Of a DNA stretch of 64,000 nt, positions 26,579 to 35,780 are shown piece by piece (positions within the stretch are counted from its first letter, which is position 1; each line of letters begins with the position of its first letter). Position numbers and translations under genes: made by a program. The stretch comes from an uncultured Sphingomonadaceae bacterium (GTDB taxonomy: Bacteria > Pseudomonadota > Alphaproteobacteria > Sphingomonadales > Sphingomonadaceae): contig CANLSQ010000003.1 in NCBI GenBank assembly GCA_947493955.1, positions 1 to 64,000 on the forward strand, given 5' to 3'. Below the pieces are notes generated by a model. It saw nothing but the letters and a program-made list of their open reading frames with translations, was not told the DNA's origin and ran no database searches.

Positions 26579-27022
26579 ATGCCGGAAACCAAAGCCCTGA
26601 CCATCGGTGCCCTCGCCGCACGGACCGGCCTGTCGGTCTCGGCCATCCGTTTCTACGAGGAAAAGGGGCTGGTCGAACCCTTTCGCTCCAGCGGCGGTCA
26701 GCGGCGGTTCTTGCGGTCCGACATAAGGCGCCTGTCCTTCGTCCTGATCGCGCAGCAACTGGGACTGAGTATCGGAGAGATTGAACGCCAGCTGGCCAGC
26801 CTCCCGCATGGCCGCACACCAACCCAAGCCGACTGGACCCGGATCAGCAAAGCGATGCGCAAGGTAATCAATGCGCGGATTGCGGAGCTGGAGCGGACGC
26901 GGGACCGGCTCGACGGGTGCATTGGTTGCGGATGTCTGAGCCTGAAGAAATGCCAGCTCTATAACCCCGAAGATCGGGTGGGGTTGAAAGGGCCGGGGCC
27001 GCGGTTGGTTTTGGAGGATTAG
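26579..27022 (+). CDS. soxR: Redox-sensitive transcription activator SoxR
   Basis: A 147-residue MerR-family regulator. The N-terminal winged helix is TIGALAARTGLSVSAIRFYE (about 8-27), followed by a dimerisation helix and then the [2Fe-2S] motif CIGCGCLSLKKC with Cys at 114, 117, 119 and 125, the SoxR spacing. Oxidation of the cluster by redox-cycling agents turns on the target promoter. The ATG at 26579 has GAAAGGGA upstream. Its last 45 codons are duplicated at 28048-28200. Confidence 0.95.
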   Translation: MPETKALTIGALAARTGLSVSAIRFYEEKGLVEPFRSSGGQRRFLRSDIRRLSFVLIAQQLGLSIGEIERQLASLPHGRTPTQADWTRISKAMRKVINARIAELERTRDRLDGCIGCGCLSLKKCQLYNPEDRVGLKGPGPRLVLED

Positions 27023-27042
27023 GGGCTGTTATTGGTTTCTCG

Positions 27043-27068
27043 TGTCCGCTCTACCCCGAAAACGGACA
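27043..27068. repeat. TGTCCG palindrome, copy 1
   Basis: Arms TGTCCG/CGGACA with a 14-base loop, followed by TTA. It lies 20 bases after soxR. It is related to 28223-28248 and 32235-32261 and may end transcription. Confidence 0.7.
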
Positions 27069-27158
27069 TTAGCGGCTGCCGATTCTTGTGGCGATGGTTT
27101 TTTGCAAGGTCTCCAGACGCGCGAATTCGGAGAGACGACCTCACACCTGCCGATGGCG

Positions 27159-27965
27159 CTATATCGGCCAGTAAGCGCTAAGCCAGTTGTCTAGAGCATC
27201 GGCTAGTTTGAGCCATTGCTCATTGTCCCACATAACCATGGCAGTGAATTGATAGAAGAATAAAATACCGCACCCGATGAAGGTGGCTGGAGATATTCTC
27301 CCCAATTGCTTCCAGTCATAGATGAAAAGCGGGATCAACATCGCATCGAGATATAAATATTGGGCGTAGATGAAGGTCTCATCGTCCGCCAATCCCGGCA
27401 GGAAGGTTATCCGGCTGGCCGCTGCTTCGATAAGAAAAAACGTAAGCAGCAACATATAACGCATATGCTTCTCTGGAGAGCGCCGCCGTTCCCGGTAACC
27501 GAGCCAATAGAATAATGGTATCAAAACGAACGTCCACAACTGCAGGAAAAAGATGCTGTCCAGGCGTGCCTCAACCGGCTGTGGTAAGTCTTCCAGAAAG
27601 TTGGCAATAGAAAGCGTAACGCCGGAAGCCATTATCAACAGGAACAATATGAGAGATGCTGTCCCGAGATATTTGTGCCACCGGCTCGGCCCACCCCTGG
27701 CAAGCATGGCCTGCGCTATAAACAACCCAAGCCAGCCAAACATAATGGCAGCATGAACGAAAATAGCGGGAGGGAAATCAAAATTTCCACCCAAAAGCGG
27801 AAAGAGAAAAGATGGACCGAATCCCGCCACCGCTATTGCCAGAAACAACAGGCCCATGATTGCGAAGAACAGGTAGGACCGTCTTGAACGCAATGAATTA
27901 CCCCTCCCATTAACCGATGCGCTGATGGCATTATCCACAGTCGACACCAACTTATCATCTTGCAC
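27159..27965 (-). CDS. Uncharacterised multi-spanning membrane protein
   Basis: A 268-residue protein with about seven hydrophobic segments. An early HAAIMFGWLGLFIAQ helix followed by RWHKYLGTASLILF recalls a group of uncharacterised bacterial membrane proteins; I cannot name the family with certainty. The start is a GTG at 27965 without a good ribosome binding site, so the true start may differ. It is opposite to soxR and lies between soxR and the duplicated soxR 3' end, which suggests that it arrived as an insertion or gene exchange at this spot. Confidence 0.6.
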   Translation of the reverse strand: MQDDKLVSTVDNAISASVNGRGNSLRSRRSYLFFAIMGLLFLAIAVAGFGPSFLFPLLGGNFDFPPAIFVHAAIMFGWLGLFIAQAMLARGGPSRWHKYLGTASLILFLLIMASGVTLSIANFLEDLPQPVEARLDSIFFLQLWTFVLIPLFYWLGYRERRRSPEKHMRYMLLLTFFLIEAAASRITFLPGLADDETFIYAQYLYLDAMLIPLFIYDWKQLGRISPATFIGCGILFFYQFTAMVMWDNEQWLKLADALDNWLSAYWPI

Positions 27966-28047
27966 GATGCATTGTCCAATGCGGTGCTTGCGCGGCAGTC
28001 GTCACGAAACTGTTTGAGGGCTTGGTACGGGATTGAAGGTGGGGCTA

Positions 28048-28200
28048 ATGCCTTTAGTTGCGGAACTGGAACGGACGCGCGACCGGCTCGACGGATGCAT
28101 TGGTTGCGGATGTCTGAGCCTGAAGAAATGCCAGCTTTATAATCCGGAGGATCGGGTGGGGTTGAAAGGGCCGGGGCCGCGGTTGGTTTTGGAGGATTAG
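28048..28200 (+). pseudogene. Second copy of the soxR 3' end
   Basis: Fifty codons from an ATG to the same stop as soxR. From VAELERTRDR to VLED the protein matches the last 45 residues of SoxR apart from one Ile/Val change, including CIGCGCLSLKKC. The DNA differs at about nine positions, eight of them synonymous. No DNA-binding domain is present, so it cannot work as a regulator. The first four codons (MPLV) do not match soxR. Confidence 0.9.
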
Positions 28201-28222
28201 TGGATGTTCGTGGTCTTTCTAG

Positions 28223-28248
28223 TGCCCGCTTCATCCCGACAGCGGGCA
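28223..28248. repeat. TGTCCG palindrome family, copy 2
   Basis: Arms TGCCCGCT/AGCGGGCA with a 10-base loop, then TTA. It occupies the same place behind the soxR remnant as copy 1 behind soxR. The T-to-C change in the left arm is matched by A-to-G in the right arm. Confidence 0.75.
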
Positions 28249-28328
28249 TTAGTTGATCGCATTGATTGACCTTTTCTGTTCGAGATTGCCCTTCCCGCGA
28301 ACTGGAAAGATATTATATAGTCGGCACT

Positions 28329-29336
28329 ATGAGCCAGATTACGTCGCTATATGTGTACAAGGTCGTCGGGCAGGCAAGCGACGGAGTCGTGACGCGGGAC
28401 TTGGTTGAAGGATTGGGGCTGGCGGCCGATGGTCCGATCGATCCCTCTCAGATGGTGTCTTCCACGGACTATTATGAATTCTTCGCCGCATTGGCTGAAA
28501 GGGATCCGGGCGGTCTTCGATTGCCCCTGCGGATTGGCGCCGCCATGCGTAGTGACGAGTTCGGGGCGTTCGGATTGGCATGGAAATCAGCGCCGAACCT
28601 TCATGGTTCATACCTTAGATCAGAGCGCTATGGCCGTGTATTGGGCAACGCTGAGTCCTACTCGCTTGAACAGAGCGCAGAAGGAGTGTTTTACAATCTT
28701 GAGAAAGCTGGCGACGGGAGCCTTGGTATGCTGCTCTCTAATGAGGCGAGTCTTTCAGCGGTTGTAGCCATCAGCCAGGAAGTCAGCACAGCCCCCTTCA
28801 TCCCGCAAGCGGTTTTCTTTAAACACAGCCCAAGAGGTGATCCTTCGGTCTATGCTGCCCATTTTGGATGTCCGGTACATTTTGAATCGGGTCGCGACGC
28901 TCTGCTGGTTAGCGAAGAGAGTCTGGGCGCTCCCAACAAACTGGGTGACGAAACCATCGCGAAGTTCTTTGACCACCATCTGGAGCAAGAACTAGCAAGG
29001 CTCGGAGATGTGAACAGCTTGGAGAAACGCGTTCGGCTGGCGGTGGCGCAATTGCTCAGTGAAGGCGTTCCGACGCTTTCACTCATCGCGTCAAAGCTGG
29101 GTATGAGCGCTCGAACGCTGCAGAGACAGCTTTCAGATCGAGGGCAGTCCTTTCAGAAGCTCGTCGATCTGGCCAGGCAGGAACTCGCCCAGCAGCTGCT
29201 TCGCGATACGGAGTACAGCCTTGCTGAGATTGCATTTTTGACCGGCTTCTCCGAGCAAAGCGGATTCACGCGGGCCTTCAAGCGGTGGGCCGGGCAAACG
29301 CCGCGCTCATATCGTTTAAGAGTGGCTGCCAACTGA
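28329..29336 (+). CDS. AraC family transcription regulator
   Basis: A 335-residue regulator. The N-terminal about 200 residues match the arabinose-binding-like domain found in OruR/ArgR-type AraC proteins. The C-terminal double helix-turn-helix is clear (LIASKLGMSARTLQRQLSDR and YSLAEIAFLTGFSEQSGFTR, then FKRWAGQTPRSYR). The ATG at 28329 is preferred to a TTG 63 bases upstream. It precedes an NmrA-like, a DUF1772 and a serine hydrolase gene in the same direction and may control them; the inducer is unknown. Confidence 0.9.
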   Translation: MSQITSLYVYKVVGQASDGVVTRDLVEGLGLAADGPIDPSQMVSSTDYYEFFAALAERDPGGLRLPLRIGAAMRSDEFGAFGLAWKSAPNLHGSYLRSERYGRVLGNAESYSLEQSAEGVFYNLEKAGDGSLGMLLSNEASLSAVVAISQEVSTAPFIPQAVFFKHSPRGDPSVYAAHFGCPVHFESGRDALLVSEESLGAPNKLGDETIAKFFDHHLEQELARLGDVNSLEKRVRLAVAQLLSEGVPTLSLIASKLGMSARTLQRQLSDRGQSFQKLVDLARQELAQQLLRDTEYSLAEIAFLTGFSEQSGFTRAFKRWAGQTPRSYRLRVAAN

Positions 29337-29438
29337 CATTTTGGCGCGAACTGTCAAAAGACTGGCATCATTGGGCAAGAGTCAAAATCGCTCCCCCCTT
29401 ATTCATCGACTTGCACAAATCAAACAAGGAGCAAGTCC

Positions 29439-30284
29439 ATGCACGTCCAACGCCAAAAGAAAAACATCACCCTTGTTTTGGGCGGTACGGGAAAAACAGG
29501 TCGACGCGTGGCTGAACGCTTGCAACAGAAAGGTCATGCTGTCCGGATCGGATCCCGTTCAGCCCGTCCACCGTTCGATTGGGACAATGAAACGAGCTGG
29601 GAGGCTTGCCTCAAAGATGTGACCGCCGCTTATATTACCTATGTGCCGGATCTGGCCATGCCCGGTGCGACCGATGCAATAGAGGCTTTCGTCAGCCAGG
29701 CCAAACAGGCGGGCATCAAGCGGCTTGTGCTCTTGTCGGGTCGCGGGGAACCGGAAGCCCAAGCCTGTGAGCACATAGTCGAGGAATCAGGTCTTGAGTG
29801 GACGGTTATCAGGGCAGCATGGTTTAATCAGAACTTCTCCGAAGGCGCCTTTATTGACATGGTGCTGGACGGTAGGATCACCTTGCCTGGAGGCGACACG
29901 CCTGAACCCTATATCGACGCTGATGATATCGCCGATGTCGCCGTTGCGGCGCTGACTGAAGCGGGCCATGGCGGGCAAATCTATGAGGTCACCGGACCAA
30001 GGCTGATGACCATGGCAGATGTGGCTACTGATCTGTCCCGGGCGACGGGACGCCAGATCGACTATGTCGATATTCCGCATGAAGCTTTTATCGCAGAGAT
30101 CACTAATTCCGGCGCACCGAAAGATGTGGTCTGGATACTGGATTATCTCTTCTCGACAATCCTCGACGGGCGAAATGCGCATCTGACCAACGGAGTGGAA
30201 CGCGCGCTTGGCCGGACGCCCAAGGATTTCGCCGATTATGCACGCGAGATTGCCGCATCCGGAACCTGGAAAACTGCGGCTTGA
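29439..30284 (+). CDS. NmrA-like NAD(P)-binding protein
   Basis: A 281-residue atypical short-chain dehydrogenase. The Rossmann motif is TLVLGGTGKTGRRVAE near the N-terminus. There is no clear YxxxK catalytic pair, as in NmrA-type sensors and SDR-a5 quinone reductases. LVLLSGRGEPEAQACE and VIRAAWFNQNFSE are typical family blocks. AAGGAG lies ahead of the ATG. It is the second gene in the AraC-led run. Confidence 0.85.
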   Translation: MHVQRQKKNITLVLGGTGKTGRRVAERLQQKGHAVRIGSRSARPPFDWDNETSWEACLKDVTAAYITYVPDLAMPGATDAIEAFVSQAKQAGIKRLVLLSGRGEPEAQACEHIVEESGLEWTVIRAAWFNQNFSEGAFIDMVLDGRITLPGGDTPEPYIDADDIADVAVAALTEAGHGGQIYEVTGPRLMTMADVATDLSRATGRQIDYVDIPHEAFIAEITNSGAPKDVVWILDYLFSTILDGRNAHLTNGVERALGRTPKDFADYAREIAASGTWKTAA

Positions 30285-30375
30285 GCAGATTGAATTCTGC
30301 CCAATCTTTCTCTGACGGACCGCGAAATTTCTCAAGCAAGTAATCCTGATAACTCAACCCGAAGGTATCAATTCC

Positions 30376-30879
30376 ATGACCTACGAATGGCCCCTATATT
30401 TCTGTCTTTTCCTGGCTCTTTGGAGTGCAGTGGTCGGCGGTGTATTTTCTGCCTTTTCGGAATTCATCATGTCGGGGCTGCTTCGCACGGAGCCGGCTGG
30501 CGGAATGGAAGCGATGCAGCAGATCAATCGCACCGTCATCAAAACCCAGTTTGTTGCTGGAATAATGACCATTCCGGTCTTTTCAATCGCTTTCGGTGTC
30601 TATTCAATATTCGTGTTTTCGGGCCCCGCCTTGGTGGTGATGATTTTGGCACCGACGGTATTTGTCCCTTCGGTCTTGTTGATGACGATGTTTGGTAATG
30701 TGCCGATGAACAACAAACTCGACAGCTTGGATTACAAGACAGCTGACTCGCTTGCCTATTGGCAAGAATATGGTCGGGTTTGGACCAGACTCAATCATTT
30801 GCGCTCGCTCGGCAGCATATTGACTGCCGGTCTCTACATCATTGCAGCGGTAACCCTGATCGCCAGTGACCAAGTCTGA
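30376..30879 (+). CDS. DUF1772 membrane protein
   Basis: A 167-residue protein with four hydrophobic segments. NVPMNNKLDSL followed by the W..Y...WTRLNHLRSLGSI pattern is the mark of DUF1772, a family that also contains fungal anthrone-oxygenase-like proteins. Function in bacteria is unsettled. It often accompanies NmrA-like and AraC genes as here, from memory of such neighbourhoods. AAGG is upstream. Confidence 0.8.
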   Translation: MTYEWPLYFCLFLALWSAVVGGVFSAFSEFIMSGLLRTEPAGGMEAMQQINRTVIKTQFVAGIMTIPVFSIAFGVYSIFVFSGPALVVMILAPTVFVPSVLLMTMFGNVPMNNKLDSLDYKTADSLAYWQEYGRVWTRLNHLRSLGSILTAGLYIIAAVTLIASDQV

Positions 30880-30923
30880 AAACGCATTCCAAAATATATA
30901 TGAAAATGAAAGGAACAACGCCA

Positions 30924-32228
30924 ATGACGAGAATTCTGATGACCATTTTGGCGACAGTCCTGACCATGGCCTTGTGGACAGGAACTGTCTTTATCGGCAC
31001 CAGCGAAGGATGGTGGAAGACACCGATTACGGATTCAGCCGCCTCCGAAGATTTTGTTGGACCCGTTCGCGATAAAGTCGCTGCCGAACATCACGGCAAT
31101 CTCGGGTTCGCTTTGATCGAAAAAGGAAAGGTGGCCGACCATTTCTCCGTCTCATCTGGCGAACCAGTCGATGAAAATTCGATTTACCAGGTCGCTTCGC
31201 TGGGCAAGTGGCTCACGGCCTGGGGCGTGATGGTGCTGGTGGAGGATGGTCTGGTTGAGCTCAATGCACCTGTTTCGAAATATCTGACACGCTGGAAATT
31301 GCCCGACAGCGATTTTGATCATTCGGGTGTCACGATTGGCCGATTACTAAGTCATACCGGGGGTCTTGATGACAGGCTCGGCTATGACGGGTTCGATACG
31401 CCTAAGGATGTGCAGACGCTTGAGGAATCTCTCACCCGTGCCGAAGACGCCTCACCAGGCAAGAGTGGCATCGTCAAAGTCGGCGGTGAACCGGGGGCGG
31501 AGTGGAAATATTCCGGCGGCGGTTACACTATGCTGCAACTCGTCATCGAGGAAGTCTCAGGCCTGTCATTCGCAGATCATATGAAACAGCGCATATTCGA
31601 ACCGCTGGGCATGGCGCGAACAACATTCGACCATGACGAGGCGATCGCATGGGGACTCGCGGAAAATTTCACCACGACCGGCAAGACCGAGCCATTTCGT
31701 TGGTATACCGCCCTAGGCGCGACTTCGCTGTTCACATCCCCGACCGACATGGCAAAATTTGTGGCAGTTCAATCACCCAGCGGTTCCCAATCGGTGTTGT
31801 CTCAAGCAACGCTGACCGCAATGGCATCATCTCACGCCACATCGATGGGAGCTGATGTCTGGGGATTGGGTGTGATGCTATACGCGCCTAACAATCAGGA
31901 CGGTTTCATCGTCGGTCATGACGGAAATAATGAACCGGCGATCAATACGGCTGTTCGTTTTGATCCGGCTACTGGCGATGGCATTGTGGTGCTGGAGACG
32001 GGCAGTTCACTGCTTGCAACCGAAATTGCCAGTGAATGGGTGTTTTGGAAGACGGGCAACGTTGATAACCTTGCATTTGCGATGGTGCTGGAAAGCATGT
32101 TCCTTTGGATTCTGGTCGGTTGCGCGATCATTTTTCTTGTCGGACTGGTCATCGGTTGGCGGCAGTGGCGAAGCAGTCGTATCCGAACCGGGTTGTCGAA
32201 CAAAGCCAGTGGAGAATCACCCTTTTAG
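30924..32228 (+). CDS. Membrane-anchored serine hydrolase, beta-lactamase class C fold
   Basis: A 434-residue protein with an N-terminal hydrophobic signal/anchor, a penicillin-binding-protein-like domain and a C-terminal membrane helix (about 390-412). The nucleophile motif SxxK is in ASLGKWLTA. A Tyr block KYSGGGYTMLQLV and a VGHDGNN segment near the end match class C/esterase relatives. The ATG at 30924 has AAAGGA upstream and is preferred over 30900. It may be an esterase or peptidase rather than a true beta-lactamase. Confidence 0.85.
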   Translation: MTRILMTILATVLTMALWTGTVFIGTSEGWWKTPITDSAASEDFVGPVRDKVAAEHHGNLGFALIEKGKVADHFSVSSGEPVDENSIYQVASLGKWLTAWGVMVLVEDGLVELNAPVSKYLTRWKLPDSDFDHSGVTIGRLLSHTGGLDDRLGYDGFDTPKDVQTLEESLTRAEDASPGKSGIVKVGGEPGAEWKYSGGGYTMLQLVIEEVSGLSFADHMKQRIFEPLGMARTTFDHDEAIAWGLAENFTTTGKTEPFRWYTALGATSLFTSPTDMAKFVAVQSPSGSQSVLSQATLTAMASSHATSMGADVWGLGVMLYAPNNQDGFIVGHDGNNEPAINTAVRFDPATGDGIVVLETGSSLLATEIASEWVFWKTGNVDNLAFAMVLESMFLWILVGCAIIFLVGLVIGWRQWRSSRIRTGLSNKASGESPF

Positions 32229-32234
32229 AGCTAA

Positions 32235-32261
32235 CGTCCGCTTTTGTGCCCAAGGCGGACG
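32235..32261. repeat. TGTCCG palindrome family, copy 3
   Basis: Arms CGTCCGC/GCGGACG with a 13-base loop containing CCC. It lies between the convergent hydrolase and smc ends and may terminate both. Confidence 0.65.
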
Positions 32262-32272
32262 CCGCGCTACCC

Positions 32273-35200
32273 TCACTCCGCCGCCAGTAACTCTTCCGCA
32301 GCATCCAGATCCACCGATACCAGCTGCGATACTCCGCGTTCAATCATCGTGACACCGAACAGCCGGTGCATGCGGCTCATGGTCACTGCATTATGGGTCA
32401 CGATCAGATAACGCGTGTTGGTTTCCGCGACCATCTTGTCGAGCAGGTCGCAAAAGCGTTCGATATTCGCATCATCCAGCGGCGCGTCGACCTCGTCGAG
32501 CACGCAGATGGGCGCGGGGTTTGTCAGGAACAGGCCAAAAATCAGGGCCACAGCGGTCAGTGCCTGCTCGCCGCCTGATAGCAGGGTCAGCGATGTCAGC
32601 TTCTTGCCCGGTGGCTGTGCCATGATTTCCAGACCGGCTTCGAGCGGATCATCACTATCCACCAGTTCCAGATGCGCCTTGCCGCCGTCAAACAGGGTCG
32701 TGAACAGCCGCTGGAAATGCTGGTCCACTTCTTCAAATGCTGCGAGCAGCCGTTGCCGCCCTTCGCGATTGAGGCTGCCGATGGAGCCGCGCAGCTGGTT
32801 AATCGCCTCGTTCAGCTCTTCGCTTTCCTTGGTCGATTTTTCCCATTCGGTTTCCAGCTCTTCCAGCTCATCGGCGGCGACCAGATTGACCGGGCCGATC
32901 CGCTCCCGGCTGAGCGTCAGTCTTTCCAGTTCTGCCGATTCCAGTTCAGCACCGCCGACCGTCGCTTCATCAAATTCGCATTTTTCGGATAGCATCTGCG
33001 GCGGACATTCAAATTTCTCTCCGGAAATCCGGCCCATTTCCACGCGGCGCAGGTCCTGATTTTCGGCCCGTGCCTTCGCTCCTGCGCGTTCCTCGCGCGC
33101 CTGGCTGAGCGCCTCGCTGGTGGCGTTTAACCGGTCTTCATGATCGCGCTGCGCCAGTTCAGCCGTTTGCTGCGCTGCGTCTTTTTCAGCGACGACGGCG
33201 TTCAGGGCATCCTGCTGTTCCTGCAGCTTGGCCACCTCGACTTCGATGACGCGTGGGCGGTCTGCCAGCTTTTCGACTTCTGCCTCAATTGCATGCGCAC
33301 GTTTGGCCATTTCCGCCATCCGGGTGGCGGCCTCGCTGGAGCGATCCTGCCAGGATTTGATCTGAGCAGCGGCGACGGCCTTTTGTTCCTTCACCTGCGC
33401 GAGCTTCTGATCCAGTCCGGACAAGGCGGCCTGCGAAGACATGACCTGCTGCCGCGCGGCCTCGCGCTGATCCTGAAGGGCCGCACGCGCGCTTTCCTGT
33501 GCGGCACCATCCGGCTGACTGGTGCGTTCCTGCCGGGCTGTTTCCAGCTCCGTCTTAGCGGTTGCCGCCTCTTCTTTCAGGGCTGCTTCCCGCTCCGAAA
33601 GACTGGCCGTGCGCTTTTGCAGCCAACCGAGCGCTTCTTCCGCCTGATCGGCTTCGCGCAGCGCCTGGCGCAGCAAATCCTCTGCCTCGCGCCGGGCGAC
33701 CCGCGCTTCGGCAAGCTGCTCTTCGGCGGTGGCAATGGCTTCCTGCCTGCTGTGCAATGCCGTTTCGCCTGCTGCAACTTTCGCTTCGGCCGGTTCGAGC
33801 AAGCCTGTCAGTTCGGTCAGGCGATTGGCGCGCACCAGTCGCTCGGCGCTGGCATTGCCATCATCGCGGGCGACAAAACCGTCCCAGCGGCGCAAGGCTC
33901 CTGATTTGGTGACCAGTCTCTGGCCGACGGCAAGCGACTGGTTGGCGTCACTGTCGGCAACGAAAATTTGTGAAAGGCGGCTGTGCAGTTCTTTGGGAGC
34001 TTGGACGTGATCAAGCAATGTCTCGGTTCCGCCGGGGGCTTTTGCCGGTGCAGAAGCATTTCCGCCGCCCCAGAACCGGTCGCCGTCTTCACCTATGGAA
34101 GCCAGCAAATCGTCTCCCAGAGCGGCGGCCAATGCGCGCTCATAGCCCGGCGCTGCCTTCACCTGATCAATGGCCTTGTGGTCGCTCTCGCCCTTGGACA
34201 GTTCCCGTTCCAAAGCACTATGTTCGGATGAGAGGCCGGCCAGTTCGGCTTTCATCGTCGCCAGCGCGGATTCCGCTTCATCGCGCGCTTCGCTGGCGGT
34301 CAGCCGCTGGGCCTCGTGCTGTGCAATTTGCGACCCGCTGCCGTCCGCTTTTTTCTGGGCCGCTTCTCGCGCCGCCACAGCGTCGGCAAAAGCCTTTTCC
34401 AGTTCGGCCTCGTCACCCATTTCGGCACGCTCTTCCGCCAGCCGGTCGAGCTCCACAGCCAACCGGTTATGACGGGTCTCGGCGGCTTCCAGGGCGGCAT
34501 TGGCGACCTTGATCTCGGCCTGTATCCGGGCTTCCTCGGCTACAGCTTTGGCGAGTTCCACTTCGCTGTCGCTGGCAGCACGCTCGGCTCTTTCGGCCTG
34601 TTTTTCAAGCTCGGGGCGTTCTGCCTCCAATGTGACGAGTTCGGCGGACAGCTGTTTTTCGTCTTGCTCGAGCCGCGACAAGGCCTCCATCGCATCGCGG
34701 GTCAATTGATCCTCGCGCGCGTTATCATCCTTGATCCGCTGTGCCTGCGCCTGCAGGTCGAGCAGCCGTGATTTCAGATTGTCCCGCTCGTTGGTCAGCG
34801 AGAGCAGGCGGTGGCTGGATTCACTGGCTTCTTCGCGCGCCTTGGTAAGATCGGCGCGCAGCAAACCCAGTGTCCTGGCGCTTTCATTTTGCGCCTGTAC
34901 CGCCGATTGCTGTGCGTTCTGCGCCGTATTGACCTTGGCTTCCGCCGCTTCCGCTTCTGCTTTGGCGGCATCGGCTGCTGCTGCTGCTTCTTTCCAGCGG
35001 GCGAAGATCAGGCGCGCTTCAACAGTGGTAATCTGACCGCTCAGTTTCTTGTAGCGCTCTGCCTGTTTGGCCTGTCGGCGCAGGGCGGAGGCACGCTGTT
35101 CCATATCGCCTAATATGTCGTCGAGGCGCGCCAGATTTTTTTCGGCGGCCCGCAATTTCTGCTCGGCATCCTTACGCCGGACATGCAGCCCGGAAATGCC

Positions 35201-35710
35201 GGCCGCCTCTTCCAGCATTTCGCGCCGGTCGGTGGGTTTTGAGGAGATCACATTGCTGATCTTGCCTTGACTGACCAGGGCCGGACTATGCGCGCCGGTT
35301 GCGGCATCTGCAAAAATCAGCGCAACATCCTTGGCACGAACGTCAACGCCGTTTGCCCGATAGGCAGAGCCAGCACCGCGTTCAATACGGCGGACAATTT
35401 CCAGCTCGCTATCATTGTCGCCGACATGGAGCGATGACACGTCATTCGTTTCACGTTCGGCATGCAAAGCAACTTCGGCAAATTGGCGCTGTGGCCGCTG
35501 ATCCGTACCGGCAAAGATAACATCTTCCATGCCGCCGCCACGCATCGACTTGGGCGAGTTTTCGCCCATGACCCACCGGATCGCTTCCAGAAGGTTTGAT
35601 TTACCACAGCCGTTGGGGCCGACCACACCGGTCAGCCCTTTTTCAACGCGCAGCTCGGTGGGATCGACAAAGCTTTTAAAGCCCGAAAGTTTGAGCTTCT
35701 TTATTTGCAC
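32273..35710 (-). CDS. smc: Chromosome segregation protein SMC
   Basis: A 1145-residue SMC ATPase. The N-terminal Walker A is GPNGCGKSNLLEAI (about 32-45). Long Ala/Glu-rich coiled coils flank a central hinge (about 500-640, GYERALAAALGDDLLA). The C-terminal head has the ABC signature LLSGGEQALTAVAL and Walker B in PICVLDEVDAPLDD. It loads with ScpA/ScpB to condense and align chromosome arms. The length is normal. It precedes the two DsbA-like genes only by position: it is transcribed in the same direction after them with 70 bases between. Confidence 0.97.
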   Translation of the reverse strand: MQIKKLKLSGFKSFVDPTELRVEKGLTGVVGPNGCGKSNLLEAIRWVMGENSPKSMRGGGMEDVIFAGTDQRPQRQFAEVALHAERETNDVSSLHVGDNDSELEIVRRIERGAGSAYRANGVDVRAKDVALIFADAATGAHSPALVSQGKISNVISSKPTDRREMLEEAAGISGLHVRRKDAEQKLRAAEKNLARLDDILGDMEQRASALRRQAKQAERYKKLSGQITTVEARLIFARWKEAAAAADAAKAEAEAAEAKVNTAQNAQQSAVQAQNESARTLGLLRADLTKAREEASESSHRLLSLTNERDNLKSRLLDLQAQAQRIKDDNAREDQLTRDAMEALSRLEQDEKQLSAELVTLEAERPELEKQAERAERAASDSEVELAKAVAEEARIQAEIKVANAALEAAETRHNRLAVELDRLAEERAEMGDEAELEKAFADAVAAREAAQKKADGSGSQIAQHEAQRLTASEARDEAESALATMKAELAGLSSEHSALERELSKGESDHKAIDQVKAAPGYERALAAALGDDLLASIGEDGDRFWGGGNASAPAKAPGGTETLLDHVQAPKELHSRLSQIFVADSDANQSLAVGQRLVTKSGALRRWDGFVARDDGNASAERLVRANRLTELTGLLEPAEAKVAAGETALHSRQEAIATAEEQLAEARVARREAEDLLRQALREADQAEEALGWLQKRTASLSEREAALKEEAATAKTELETARQERTSQPDGAAQESARAALQDQREAARQQVMSSQAALSGLDQKLAQVKEQKAVAAAQIKSWQDRSSEAATRMAEMAKRAHAIEAEVEKLADRPRVIEVEVAKLQEQQDALNAVVAEKDAAQQTAELAQRDHEDRLNATSEALSQAREERAGAKARAENQDLRRVEMGRISGEKFECPPQMLSEKCEFDEATVGGAELESAELERLTLSRERIGPVNLVAADELEELETEWEKSTKESEELNEAINQLRGSIGSLNREGRQRLLAAFEEVDQHFQRLFTTLFDGGKAHLELVDSDDPLEAGLEIMAQPPGKKLTSLTLLSGGEQALTAVALIFGLFLTNPAPICVLDEVDAPLDDANIERFCDLLDKMVAETNTRYLIVTHNAVTMSRMHRLFGVTMIERGVSQLVSVDLDAAEELLAAE

Positions 35711-35780
35711 GCAGGTTGCCCCGCTTGGCTGTTATCATTCACTCGCATCAAACTCGCTTCCCCCAAGCGATAACAGGCGC

